Shown: positions 19,389 through 28,168, counted from the first letter of the stretch. The stretch: 64,000 nucleotides of DNA from an uncultured Erysipelotrichaceae bacterium (GCA_944327105.1 CALVGN010000031.1:1-64000); one strand, 5' to 3'. Program-made: numbers and translations. The notes: a model not told the origin generated them from the letters alone.

Positions 19389-19546
19389 ATGTTTAACTTC
19401 CCTCAATTATCGTAATGTCATTATAGACTATAAACACTTGCACTAATATTTATCTTTCATTGTAATATTTGTATCTTAGCTTTTCCGTCGCATTGGACCT
19501 GAATGATCTAGGTCAATCGCCCTTTTGCAACTTTCTAAAAAAACTC

Positions 19547-19575
19547 TTGTGTTTTGAATGCCCATTTGCTTTAAT
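19547..19575 (+). promoter_or_regulatory. Promoter of tRNA-Thr
   Basis: TTGTGT (19547-19552) and TTTAAT (19570-19575) with 17-base spacing. The expected start point falls a few bases before the first tRNA base at 19584. Confidence 0.5.
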
Positions 19576-19583
19576 AGTCATGC

Positions 19584-19657
19584 GCCTTCATAGTTCAATG
19601 GTAAAACAAGTCCATGGTAAGGACTAGTTCTCAGTTCAACTCTGGGTGAAGGCACCA
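19584..19657 (+). tRNA. tRNA-Thr (anticodon GGT)
   Basis: A 74-base cloverleaf ending in encoded CCA. The acceptor stem GCCTTCA pairs with TGAAGGC and the discriminator is A. The anticodon stem AGTCC/GGACT is perfect and encloses the loop ATGGTAA, giving anticodon GGT (reads ACC, threonine). The T arm is CTCAG/CTGGG with loop TTCAACT. The D loop has the GG pair; the D stem has one C-A mismatch. G1-C72, C2-G71 and A73 agree with threonine identity. It is a lone tRNA with its own promoter and terminator. Confidence 0.88.
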
Positions 19658-19669
19658 TGAAAACAGACA

Positions 19670-19698
19670 CGCACTGTTATAACCAACAGTGCGTTTTT
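19670..19698 (+). terminator. Terminator of tRNA-Thr
   Basis: CGCACTGTT (19670-19678) and AACAGTGCG (19685-19693) with a 6-base loop, followed by TTTTT, 12 bases after the tRNA. Confidence 0.85.
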
Positions 19699-19712
19699 CT
19701 TTGTATTTACGA

Positions 19713-20816
19713 CTAAATCCGTAAACGACGATAGACATGCAATAAAACACCAAAAGATACACTCCACCACAACAATGCCTGAATAAGCTGGAATGTCATG
19801 GTCAAACCATAACTATATTGAAAATAGGTATAACGATTGCTGAGAATAAACAATCCATACACTAAAGATCCGATACCGGAATACGATACATCGGAAAGCA
19901 ATGAAAAGATCAGCATCATCACGATACTGGATAATACCGAAGCGATCACACCGTTGAATTTTAAGGCGAATATCATAAATAGGTTCAAGGCGATCAATAC
20001 TAAGAAAAAATAGGATAGAATTAGATAATTGAAATAGGATCCGATGGTCAAACCATTGAACGGTGTTTGAATGGTCGCGGACCATAATGCAAAGCTGCCA
20101 TTGGTCCCTAAACCATGATAGAGCATGGTATAGACCATCAATAAAACACCGATGGTATAACCATACATAAATATGATATAGACCATTGCATCGATCCAAT
20201 ACGAACCATGCAGCCGTTTACCATTGACATACGTTTTTTCCAAAGGCAACGATGTGGATAAATGCAGATGATCCACACTGCGGCAAATGATCAGTAATAC
20301 CACAAATGCCTGGGTCAACATGATCGGCAAGATATCGGATACCAATGCATACATCCCGCCACTTTGCGGGATGGTATAACCATTTGATAAGTGGATCAGA
20401 TTGAGATCGTCATCAAACAAACGCGTACACAGCCGAAATACCTGGATATCTTGAACATCCGATATCAAATTCAGCAATATATCTTTTCGACTCATTCCTT
20501 CCAATGCAACGAATTTCTTCCCTTTTTGGATAGTTTTGACCAGTTGCGCCACACTGACATTCAATGGTTCGACCATTGTATCCGAAAGGATCGTATCAAA
20601 AGAAACGCTATCCAATGGTCCCTGATACTTTTGATACCAGCGATATTGAATATCGATGGCATTCAATCCATACACCGTATCGGATGCATACACGTTATTG
20701 ATCGATAACACGGATAAAAATGGTACGACCAGTGACAATAGTATCAATATGACATTGATCCGATCAAAGATAAGCCATCTAAAACCATGGCGAATATAAA
20801 ATTTAATCAACGTCAT
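19713..20816 (-). CDS. ABC transporter permease-like membrane protein
   Basis: A 367-residue membrane protein: one segment near the N-terminus (VILILLSLVVPFLSVLSI), a long extracytoplasmic stretch (about residues 40-150), then about five segments in the C-terminal half. The layout fits an ABC-2 type exporter permease. Its start overlaps the ABC ATPase gene by 14 bases, so it is the last gene of the TVP38-sigma-ABC operon. Four exact palindrome copies fall inside the gene, an exceptional density. The transported compound is unknown; bacitracin-type peptide export is one possibility. Confidence 0.78.
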   Translation of the reverse strand: MTLIKFYIRHGFRWLIFDRINVILILLSLVVPFLSVLSINNVYASDTVYGLNAIDIQYRWYQKYQGPLDSVSFDTILSDTMVEPLNVSVAQLVKTIQKGKKFVALEGMSRKDILLNLISDVQDIQVFRLCTRLFDDDLNLIHLSNGYTIPQSGGMYALVSDILPIMLTQAFVVLLIICRSVDHLHLSTSLPLEKTYVNGKRLHGSYWIDAMVYIIFMYGYTIGVLLMVYTMLYHGLGTNGSFALWSATIQTPFNGLTIGSYFNYLILSYFFLVLIALNLFMIFALKFNGVIASVLSSIVMMLIFSLLSDVSYSGIGSLVYGLFILSNRYTYFQYSYGLTMTFQLIQALLWWSVSFGVLLHVYRRLRI

Positions 20817-21651
20817 ATACCCTCATGTAGACATCATTCAAATCGGGTCGAACCATCCTCCAGGATGGTTGGACCAAAGCGTTACTGATAAAACGAACCA
20901 TCGGTATGGGTTTGAGTCGAATGTTGACGATGGTGGCATCAAGGGGTAGATCCATGGTATCACCATCTTTGACATACACTGTACCATCCAATGATTTGAT
21001 CAATGATTCCACCGTTCCTTCACAACATAATTTCCCTTTTTTAAGCAGCCAAACGGTATCGGCGATATCTTCGATATCCGATACGATATGGCTGCTTAAG
21101 ATCACGATGCAGTGGTTGGCCAATCGTGATAATAACGTTTTAAAGCGAATACGCTGACGGGGATCAAGACCAACAGTGGGTTCATCCAACAATAAAACTT
21201 TAGGGGAATTGATCAACGCTTGGGCGATGCCTACACGCTGACGCATGCCACCACTTAATGTTTTTAATTTTGAATCGGCATAAGGGAGCAGATCCAAATC
21301 ATTTAAAGTGGTTTGGATCATGGGGTCAATGGTCGAACCATCCACATTCTTCAACGCTGCCACATAACGCAGATAATCCTGAAGTTTCATATGGCCATAA
21401 ACACCAAAATGCTGGGGAAGATATCCCAGCAATGATTGGTAATATCGGGTATAAATGGTTGAACCATTGTAAAGGATCATGCCTTGATCCGGTTGGATCA
21501 AGGTGGATAGTAGATTCAACACGGTGGATTTACCGGCACCGTTTTCACCCAATACACCACAGATGCCATGGGTCAATGTCGCGCTGAATCCATCCAATGC
21601 AATGGTTTGACCATAGCATTTTTTGATCCCATCAAGCACTAAAGTATCCAT
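20803..21651 (-). CDS. ABC transporter ATP-binding protein
   Basis: A 282-residue ABC ATPase with Walker A GENGAGKST, Q-loop YLPQHFGVYG, signature LSGGMRQRVGIAQAL and Walker B VLLLDEPTVGLD. It belongs to the ABC-2/exporter ATPase group and pairs with the membrane proteins on either side. The start overlaps the preceding six-TM gene by 20 bases. Three palindrome copies fall inside, and one encodes NGSTI near Walker A. Confidence 0.94.
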   Translation of the reverse strand: MDTLVLDGIKKCYGQTIALDGFSATLTHGICGVLGENGAGKSTVLNLLSTLIQPDQGMILYNGSTIYTRYYQSLLGYLPQHFGVYGHMKLQDYLRYVAALKNVDGSTIDPMIQTTLNDLDLLPYADSKLKTLSGGMRQRVGIAQALINSPKVLLLDEPTVGLDPRQRIRFKTLLSRLANHCIVILSSHIVSDIEDIADTVWLLKKGKLCCEGTVESLIKSLDGTVYVKDGDTMDLPLDATIVNIRLKPIPMVRFISNALVQPSWRMVRPDLNDVYMRVYDVD

Positions 21652-22369
21652 GATGTATTCCCCTTCTTATTTTAAATAATGTAAGTCCCATGCATACTAT
21701 GGCTAGACCAATCCAACCCAGGCACCATAAGATCTGGATCATCCCATGCATGGTTTGGATCATCGTTAATAAAGAAATCAATGAAAATTGGACGATGGCA
21801 TTGACCATAAAACTGATCAATACCGATAATGGTCCGTTTTTGATTTTTAAACCGATCAGCAAATTGGAAGCAGAAAGCGTCAGCATAGAAAAGATCAACG
21901 TGATGGCGCTGAGTGCATCGATCAAAATAAAGTGACGCATGGTATTGACCATAAGGATATAAATCAACAAAACCACGCTATTGAGCAAAGTCAAATAAAG
22001 AAAGCGGATCGATAAAAGCAAACCGTAATCAAAGGGATACGTCTTGTGCAACACAATCAAATCGACCCGTTTGGCATCAGTGCATTCGATGGCGGCAAAT
22101 AAAGGAAATACTGTACAGGCCATACCCAGGTAGATCATCATTTCGATTTTGCCTGCACTGGTGGCTATCATGGATTCAATGATCAATACCAGCACATACA
22201 TCCCATACGTTAGATGGTTGAGATATCGGGCTTGGTTAAGGATCACTGATACCAGATCCAGTTTGATGGAGGTGGTGATCTGAAACTGATCGATCGCACT
22301 GGTCAAACCATCCAATGTTGTCTGTTTCTGAAGTGGATCGATGGGGATATTCAATGCTTCAAATTTCAT
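21632..22369 (-). CDS. Six-TM membrane protein between sigma factor and ABC ATPase
   Basis: A 245-residue protein. The first 45 residues are soluble (DPLQKQTTLDGLTSAIDQF) and about six hydrophobic segments follow. It starts 4 bases inside the end of the sigma factor gene. The position and the soluble N-terminus are those of a membrane anti-sigma factor, and the rest resembles an ABC-2 permease half. It may combine both roles; no motif settles it. It likely forms the transporter with the ATPase at 20803 and the permease at 19713. Confidence 0.65.
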   Translation of the reverse strand: MKFEALNIPIDPLQKQTTLDGLTSAIDQFQITTSIKLDLVSVILNQARYLNHLTYGMYVLVLIIESMIATSAGKIEMMIYLGMACTVFPLFAAIECTDAKRVDLIVLHKTYPFDYGLLLSIRFLYLTLLNSVVLLIYILMVNTMRHFILIDALSAITLIFSMLTLSASNLLIGLKIKNGPLSVLISFMVNAIVQFSLISLLTMIQTMHGMIQILWCLGWIGLAIVCMGLTLFKIRRGIHHGYFSA

Positions 22370-22884
22370 CGTTTCTCCTTTCCATACTGGTGTTTCAGTT
22401 TATCCAGTCCTAATTTGATCCTGGATTTGACCGTGCTTTGATTGGTCGAAATCATGGTTGCGATCTCTTTGGTGGTATAACCATAGATCTTGTTCAAAAC
22501 GATCACTTCCCGTTGATCGGATGGTAGATCCATCAATACCTTCATCAATACCGATGAAGCATCACTATCCTGAACTGAAACCAGATATTCGATGGTTTCA
22601 CCAACATCTTCCGGTTTCGATTTTGAAAAGTAATCATTGGCCACATTCACCGCGATCTTGAACAGATACTGTTTCAAAGGATAACGATGGTCATAACCAT
22701 TAAAATAACGGATGAATCGAAAAAACGTCTCCTGCGTCAGATCATAACTATCGGTGGTATTGCGGATCTTATATACAAGAAAGCGATAAATATCATCATA
22801 ATACCGCGCAATGATCTGGTTGAAGCCATCTTTATCATTATTTTCGATCGCTTTTAATGCGTTGATGTCTTTCAGATCATTCAC
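22366..22884 (-). CDS. ECF-type RNA polymerase sigma factor
   Basis: A 172-residue sigma-70 family protein: region 2 (YYDDIYRFLVYKIRNTTDSYDLTQETFFRF, with the core-binding DLTQETF) and region 4 (LPSDQREVIVLNKIYGYTTKEIATMI, helix-turn-helix). Regions 1 and 3 are absent, as in extracytoplasmic-function sigma factors. It overlaps the TVP38 gene and the six-TM gene by 4 bases each. It probably controls its own operon in answer to envelope stress, with the next gene as candidate anti-sigma factor. Confidence 0.92.
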   Translation of the reverse strand: MNDLKDINALKAIENNDKDGFNQIIARYYDDIYRFLVYKIRNTTDSYDLTQETFFRFIRYFNGYDHRYPLKQYLFKIAVNVANDYFSKSKPEDVGETIEYLVSVQDSDASSVLMKVLMDLPSDQREVIVLNKIYGYTTKEIATMISTNQSTVKSRIKLGLDKLKHQYGKEKR

Positions 22885-23567
22885 GCTCGTACTTCCTTTG
22901 TACCAATATAGCGATTATATAAATAAAGCCCTGCCCCACTCAATAATGCCGTGATGCCATAAACAATAAGTGACGTCATATAATCATTGGAAAACAACGC
23001 ATCCCCGACCATGGTCGATGTGATGATCGACGGGATACGGGCAATGGTGGTGATCATCAAAAAAGCCGTAAAACGGATCTTCGTCAATGGCATGATATAC
23101 GTCAGAATATCTTTCGGGGTACCCGGGATCAAAAAAATGATGAACAAAATGATGGATAAATGCCTCGAATCAAAAAGAAATCGAAATTGATGCGTGACTT
23201 CATCATTGAAAAAAAGTGATAAAAGATCGATATGAAAATGCCGGATCGCCAAAAAGATCAATGCGGAGGCCACACCGGAAGCGATCATGCACACAAACAT
23301 CCCGTTGATCGAACCAAAACAATAACCGGCTAAAACTTCAACGATCTCACCAGGCAAAAATGCCAGCATGATCTGTGCCATATTGATCAATGAAAAGATC
23401 AGATAGGAAAAGAATCCATATTGGTTCAACCATTGGCGAAATGTGGATGGATCGGACAATAAGGCAACAAATGGTTGATACAACAGCGCACATAATATGG
23501 CGATGATCAACAACACGATGGCAATCTTAAGTATTCCGATACGATTGATAGAACACCATTGTTTCAT
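22881..23567 (-). CDS. TVP38/TMEM64 (DedA superfamily) membrane protein
   Basis: A 228-residue membrane protein with the family core: FLPGEIVEVLAGYCFG, SGVASALIFLAIRHF and FLIPGTPKDILTYIMPLT. Members of this group are lipid scramblase-like proteins. It is the first gene of the operon with the sigma factor and ABC transporter, which points to envelope maintenance. The ribosome site (AAAGAAG) is modest. Confidence 0.88.
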   Translation of the reverse strand: MKQWCSINRIGILKIAIVLLIIAILCALLYQPFVALLSDPSTFRQWLNQYGFFSYLIFSLINMAQIMLAFLPGEIVEVLAGYCFGSINGMFVCMIASGVASALIFLAIRHFHIDLLSLFFNDEVTHQFRFLFDSRHLSIILFIIFLIPGTPKDILTYIMPLTKIRFTAFLMITTIARIPSIITSTMVGDALFSNDYMTSLIVYGITALLSGAGLYLYNRYIGTKEVRA

Positions 23568-23622
23568 TATTTTACTTCTTTCATGGATACATACTGGTCC
23601 ATGGAAGTAAAAGATTAAAAAA

Positions 23623-23644
23623 AATCATGGTTTGCACCATGATT
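23623..23644 (-). terminator. Terminator of the ferredoxin gene, built from the palindrome
   Basis: Arms AATCATGGT (23623-23631) and ACCATGATT (23636-23644) with a 4-base loop, with A and T runs outside. The core is the 14-base form of the dispersed palindrome (ATGGT-TTGC-ACCAT, 23627-23640). It lies 22 bases past the ferredoxin stop. Confidence 0.85.
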
Positions 23645-23665
23645 TTTTTGATATCGCGTTAGCTA

Positions 23666-23836
23666 TTATTCGATCGCGCCGACCGGGCAAGTACCGACGC
23701 AAGCCTGGCAATCGACACAGACTTCCGGATCGCATTCAGCTTTGCCGTCATCCTTTAACTGGATGGCACCTGTCGGGCAGACACCGGTGCAGGCACCGCA
23801 GCCGATGCAAACGTCCTTGTTGACTTTAACAGCCAT
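23666..23836 (-). CDS. 2[4Fe-4S] ferredoxin
   Basis: A 56-residue protein with two cluster motifs: CIGCGACTGVCP and CVDCQACVGTCP. Two CxxCxxCxxxCP sets bind two [4Fe-4S] clusters, the clostridial-type low-potential electron carrier of the cytoplasm. Ribosome site GGAGGAATAAATC precedes the ATG at 23836. It is a single-gene unit with its own terminator. It can serve the radical SAM activase (pflA) and other redox enzymes. Confidence 0.96.
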   Translation of the reverse strand: MAVKVNKDVCIGCGACTGVCPTGAIQLKDDGKAECDPEVCVDCQACVGTCPVGAIE

Positions 23837-23962
23837 GATTTATTCCTCCTGTTTACTGTTTTATTTTACCCAGTGGTTCGACCAAATTCAATGTGGTTTG
23901 ACCATGTTTTATGCAAAAGTTGAAAGTTTTCACAAGTTAGAATATCCGTACATTAATAATAA

Positions 23963-23997
23963 AAGACAGCGGATCGTCGAATACGATCCGCTGTCTT
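23963..23997 (-). terminator. Terminator of the FMN-binding lipoprotein gene
   Basis: Fifteen-base perfect arms (AAGACAGCGGATCGT, 23963-23977, and its complement 23983-23997) around a 5-base loop; a T-rich tract follows on the minus strand. Confidence 0.82.
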
Positions 23998-24008
23998 GGG
24001 TTTTACAA

Positions 24009-25190
24009 TTACAGTTCGTTGTAATATTCGATGGCGTAATTGACGGCATCTTTAAGTGCAGTAGAGGTCACCGTGGCACCAGAAACGGCTTCGACGCTGT
24101 CGAGATCATCCTGACCAGAGACCAACGCGGTCAAATAGTCTGAACCATCTTCACACAATACGGCACCGACACCTTCACTTTCGGTATGGTCGCGAACACT
24201 GATTTCTGTGATTTTTCCCGTGGCATCATCAAATGTCACATGGGTTTCTACTTCCCCGCCATAACCTTGGGTGACCACTTCAACAGTGGTCATACCATCG
24301 GAAGTGGTATGGTTGGTCACACCATTGTATAACTCACCATTGATAGCGACATAGACCATGCGTTGGAAGTCACCGACAAAGGCAATGGTTGCACCGGCAA
24401 TCGTATCTCTATCTTCGATCGGTTCACTTTGCTGGTTGACGGTCTGGAACATGACATAGACATCATCCAATGTCATGTTGTTGGCCAGAATATAATCCAC
24501 GATGGCATCGATCTGTTCACCATAGCTTCTGCCACCATTGAATCCGGCAAAGGAAACACGGTTGGTCCCAGCCACGAACGAACCATCTTCATATAGACCG
24601 AAAATGGCCAATAGATCGGATACCGGGGTATCCATGGTCAAGGTGATATCGGCTTCATTGGCCAGATATTGATAGATCATCAATGCATCTTCTTCACTTA
24701 ACTCTTCACCGGTATAGTTGGTGATGGTCAAATCAGCAAAAACGGTGGTGTCATCCAATACCGGGCAAGTGGCAGTGATCATATACTGACCGAATTTGGT
24801 TTCATACCCATTGATCTGCAATTTGACCAATTCAAAGCCATTGTCCGTTTGCGCGACTTCGGCATCGGAAACGTTCATTTCATAGCCATACAAATCTTTT
24901 TTGGAATATTCCTCATCCGTTCCCATATTGCGGATGATATCGAAATTCAAGGATGTGATGATCCCATCGGTGGTTTCCCCTTCAAAAATGAATGTATCAT
25001 TTTTGGGTAATCCGGCAGAGGTGGTCCCTTTCATTTCATATTGGGCGCTGAAAGGTACCACATTGGCACTGGATTGTGTTGAGGATGGTGTTTCAGAGCT
25101 TGCTGGTGTTTCGGAAGTTGTCGGTGTGTTGGAAGAACAACCGGCAACCACAAACGCCAGTGCAAGCGCAGAAAGACGTTTCATGTTCAT
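24009..25190 (-). CDS. Lipoprotein with C-terminal FMN-binding domain
   Basis: About 393 residues. The signal peptide MKRLSALALAFVVAGC has a lipobox Cys, followed by a Ser/Thr/Pro linker (TPASSETPSSTQSS). The C-terminal 100 residues hold an FMN-binding domain with VEAVSGATVTSTALKDAV, the SGAT motif in which Thr takes covalent FMN by the flavin transferase ApbE. The middle has further repeats of a beta-rich fold. Such surface flavolipoproteins take part in extracellular electron transfer or RNF-like chains. Start: MNMKRL (25190) or MKRL (25184). A palindrome copy lies in the leader (25211-25223). Confidence 0.87.
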   Translation of the reverse strand: MNMKRLSALALAFVVAGCSSNTPTTSETPASSETPSSTQSSANVVPFSAQYEMKGTTSAGLPKNDTFIFEGETTDGIITSLNFDIIRNMGTDEEYSKKDLYGYEMNVSDAEVAQTDNGFELVKLQINGYETKFGQYMITATCPVLDDTTVFADLTITNYTGEELSEEDALMIYQYLANEADITLTMDTPVSDLLAIFGLYEDGSFVAGTNRVSFAGFNGGRSYGEQIDAIVDYILANNMTLDDVYVMFQTVNQQSEPIEDRDTIAGATIAFVGDFQRMVYVAINGELYNGVTNHTTSDGMTTVEVVTQGYGGEVETHVTFDDATGKITEISVRDHTESEGVGAVLCEDGSDYLTALVSGQDDLDSVEAVSGATVTSTALKDAVNYAIEYYNEL

Positions 25191-25326
25191 TGTTTTTTTC
25201 CCTTTCTTTGATGGTTCGACCATCGTTTGTCACAAAATTAACACATTGGTTTCACACTGACAACTAAAGTAATGAAAGAGAAAAGAATAGTACTGAAAAA
25301 CACAAAGATTTGGTTCGGATGATACA

Positions 25327-25827
25327 ATGAAAACCATGAATAAATCGATGATCCATACATGGTTGATGCATGGTTTGACCATCCTCTTGTTATTGATCGG
25401 ATTGATCCCTTGGTTTGACCATATGCCACTCAATTTATGTGGTTACAAATCCCTCTATCCTCTGATCGCTTATGGTTCAACCATTCCCATAACGATCAAT
25501 GCCACTTTATTTTTGAAGAAACGATATAGAAAACGCATCATTTGGATATTACCCTCCATCAATTTACTTCTATTCATCCTTCCACAGGAATTTCTGATCA
25601 GCGATGCCATCCATGGCTTTGGATTGTTTTTAGTCAGTGGATGGATAATCTTGCTTTCCATCTATCCGGATATGCGCCAAATCAAAATACTGGCCATTAC
25701 GGCAAGTGCCGCTTTGGCCAGTATGGGTTTGACGCTCAATATCAACTACTTCAGTGAATTCCTTTTTTTGATCTATCTGGAATATGTCATGGTCGTACCA
25801 TTATTCAAAACCACGTTCCACCGATAA
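25327..25827 (+). CDS. Integral membrane protein, 166 aa, unknown
   Basis: A hydrophobic protein with about five segments (LTILLLLIGLIPW, IIWILPSINLLLFILP, GLFLVSGWIILLSIYP, ALASMGLTLNI and a last one at the C-terminus). No family recognised; the size and spacing recall YwaF/TIGR02206-like membrane proteins. It is divergent from the lipoprotein gene and convergent with rel, overlapping the rel 3' end by 27 bases. Three exact palindrome copies (25370, 25472, 25789) and one near copy shape residues such as WFDH and GST. No clear ribosome site is visible before the ATG. Moderate confidence. Confidence 0.6.
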   Translation: MKTMNKSMIHTWLMHGLTILLLLIGLIPWFDHMPLNLCGYKSLYPLIAYGSTIPITINATLFLKKRYRKRIIWILPSINLLLFILPQEFLISDAIHGFGLFLVSGWIILLSIYPDMRQIKILAITASAALASMGLTLNINYFSEFLFLIYLEYVMVVPLFKTTFHR

Positions 25828-28023
25828 TACCGAATCGATCTTCTTTAAATTGCTCATCACAGTTTTGACATGATCGATATCCCTGACCCGAATGATCACC
25901 TTGGTGGTAGTGATCAACAATTGCTGATTCACCGAGGAATTGATATAGATCAGATCCGCCTTATTGGCCGCTAAAGCCGTCACGATATCGGTCAACAGGA
26001 AATTGCGTTCCTTGCTTTGGATGATCAACAACGATTCAAAGCTGGAATCCCCTTTTTCTGCATCCCAATGCACATCGATCAAGCGTTTGCTGTTCGCGAC
26101 ATTGGGACAATCGTTGCGATGGACTTTGACCCCATTGCCTTTGGTGATGAATCCGACGATCTCATCCCCATAAACCGGATGGCAGCATCCGGCCAAGGAA
26201 AGCATGATCGAATCCACCCCTTCCACCACCACACCATGCGAGCTCACCCGTGCACGTTTGACGGACGTGTTTTTGTTGGAGAGGATCTTCATCAACATTT
26301 CGTTGTTAGCTTCCGACAACGGACGCTTCTGGTTGGTCAGTTTTTCGATGACATTGATCAGGGATATGGATTTGACGGCAATGCCATACATCAATTCATC
26401 ATAGTTATTGACTTGAAATTGAGAAACGATAGATTCGATGCGTTTTTTGTCCATGAACTCATTGACGTCAAACTCACGCCGTTTGAGTTCATTGCGTAAC
26501 ATGGTTTCACCACTTTCAACCTGGGCTTTGCGCGCTTCTTGTTCTTTTTTCTGCAAAAAGCTTTTGATCTTGCTTTTCGCCTGATTGGTTTTGACGAATT
26601 TCAACCAGTCTTCACTGGGTCCACCGATGGTTTTACTGGTCTTGATATTGACCACATCACCCGTTTTCAAAACGGTATTCAGTGGCACCATGATGTCATT
26701 GACCGTCGCACCGATGCACGAATGTCCAACATCGGTATGCACGCGATAGGCAAAATCGATACAGGTGGATCCTTGCGGTAAATCGATGACCCGACCCATC
26801 GGCGTCATGACGTAAACATTGGAACTGAAAAAATCGGTGGATAAGGTATCCATGAAATCGGTGGCTTGACCATCGGATTTCATTTCATTGCTCAACGTCG
26901 ACACATCTTTCAACCACGGCAGTTGCGCCTCGATATCTTTTTGTTCCAATTTGGGATCATATTTGGTCCCTTCCTTGTAACGCCAATGCGCCGCCACACC
27001 ACGATCGGCCACTTGATCCATTTCTTCAGTACGGATCTGGATCTCAAAAATCTTGCCACCTTTGCCCACCACCGTGGTATGCAATGATTGGTACATATTT
27101 GGTTTTGGAACAGCGATATAGTCTTTCAGCCGACCGGGGATCGGACGGTATTTGGAATGGATATAACCCAAGATCTCATAGCAATTGGTCTCGGTTTGCG
27201 TGACGATGCGGATCGCCAAAAGATCGAGGATCTCATCGAAGCGTTTATGCTTGGTGACCATTTTTTTGTAAATGGAATACAGATGCTTGGAGCGACCGAA
27301 AATGCGGAATTTGAATCCGTGTTTGCGTAACATCTTGCTGATCTCATTGATCATTTCGGCGACCTGGGCATCGCGCTCGCTTTTCTTGTTTTCGACCAAA
27401 TGCGCAATGTGATGGTATTCCTCATTGTCCAGATACATGAAGGAAAGATCTTCCAGTTCGTTTTTGATCTCGCTCATACCTAACCGATGGGCGATCGGGG
27501 CATAAACGTCCAACGTTTCGCGGGAGATTTTTTTCTGTTTTTCGTTAGACTGATATTTCAGCGTGCGCATGTTATGCAGACGATCACAGAGTTTGATGAT
27601 GATCACTCGAAGATCTTTCGCCATCGCGATCATGATCTTGCGATGGTTTTCCGCCAGATATTCTTTTTCGTTTTTGAATTTCAACGAACTGATCTTAGTG
27701 ACCGCTTCGACCATATCGGCGACTTGCTCACCAAATTCGTTGGCCAACTGTTCCTTGGTGATACCACAGTCTTCGACCACATCATGCAAAAGACCCGCGA
27801 CGATGGTTTGCGGGGAGAGTTTGAGATTGGTCAGATAATAGGCCACACAATACACATGGACCACATACGGTTCACCACTTTTGCGAAACTGGCCGTCATG
27901 ACACTTCGTGGCAAAATCAATGCCTTTTTGGATCAGAGCCAATGAATCGGGATTGGAAATGTATTGCTTGGCATTATCGATGATGACGGATGGATCCGTG
28001 ATCGATACCGGTCCGCTTTGCAT
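25801..28023 (-). CDS. rel: Bifunctional (p)ppGpp synthetase/hydrolase, RelA/SpoT family
   Basis: A 740-residue protein with the full Rel layout: HD hydrolase domain (residues ~40-190, with LLHDVVEDCG and LCDRLHNMRTL), synthetase domain (YSIYKKMVTKHK, DYIAVPKPNMYQSLHTTV), TGS domain (VYVMTPMGRVIDLPQGST) and C-terminal ACT domain. It makes and degrades the alarmone (p)ppGpp during amino-acid starvation. The start at 28023 (MQSGPVSI) has GGGGAGGTGG. It is followed on the opposite strand by the small membrane gene, which overlaps its end. Confidence 0.96.
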   Translation of the reverse strand: MQSGPVSITDPSVIIDNAKQYISNPDSLALIQKGIDFATKCHDGQFRKSGEPYVVHVYCVAYYLTNLKLSPQTIVAGLLHDVVEDCGITKEQLANEFGEQVADMVEAVTKISSLKFKNEKEYLAENHRKIMIAMAKDLRVIIIKLCDRLHNMRTLKYQSNEKQKKISRETLDVYAPIAHRLGMSEIKNELEDLSFMYLDNEEYHHIAHLVENKKSERDAQVAEMINEISKMLRKHGFKFRIFGRSKHLYSIYKKMVTKHKRFDEILDLLAIRIVTQTETNCYEILGYIHSKYRPIPGRLKDYIAVPKPNMYQSLHTTVVGKGGKIFEIQIRTEEMDQVADRGVAAHWRYKEGTKYDPKLEQKDIEAQLPWLKDVSTLSNEMKSDGQATDFMDTLSTDFFSSNVYVMTPMGRVIDLPQGSTCIDFAYRVHTDVGHSCIGATVNDIMVPLNTVLKTGDVVNIKTSKTIGGPSEDWLKFVKTNQAKSKIKSFLQKKEQEARKAQVESGETMLRNELKRREFDVNEFMDKKRIESIVSQFQVNNYDELMYGIAVKSISLINVIEKLTNQKRPLSEANNEMLMKILSNKNTSVKRARVSSHGVVVEGVDSIMLSLAGCCHPVYGDEIVGFITKGNGVKVHRNDCPNVANSKRLIDVHWDAEKGDSSFESLLIIQSKERNFLLTDIVTALAANKADLIYINSSVNQQLLITTTKVIIRVRDIDHVKTVMSNLKKIDSVLSVERGFE

Positions 28024-28146
28024 ACTTCCCACCTCCCCTTTTGTTTTAAAAAGCGTATTCAAATTTTCACATATTTTACACCATAATGCAGTTAGAGTTG
28101 AAAACTAATCTTGAAAATTGTTTCAATGGTTTGATCAAGGATATAA

Positions 28147-28168
28147 AAAGAGACCTTTCGGTCTCTTT
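28147..28168 (-). terminator. Terminator of apt
   Basis: AAAGAGACC (28147-28155) and GGTCTCTTT (28160-28168) with a TTTC loop and a T run on the minus strand, about 35 bases after the apt stop. Confidence 0.85.
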
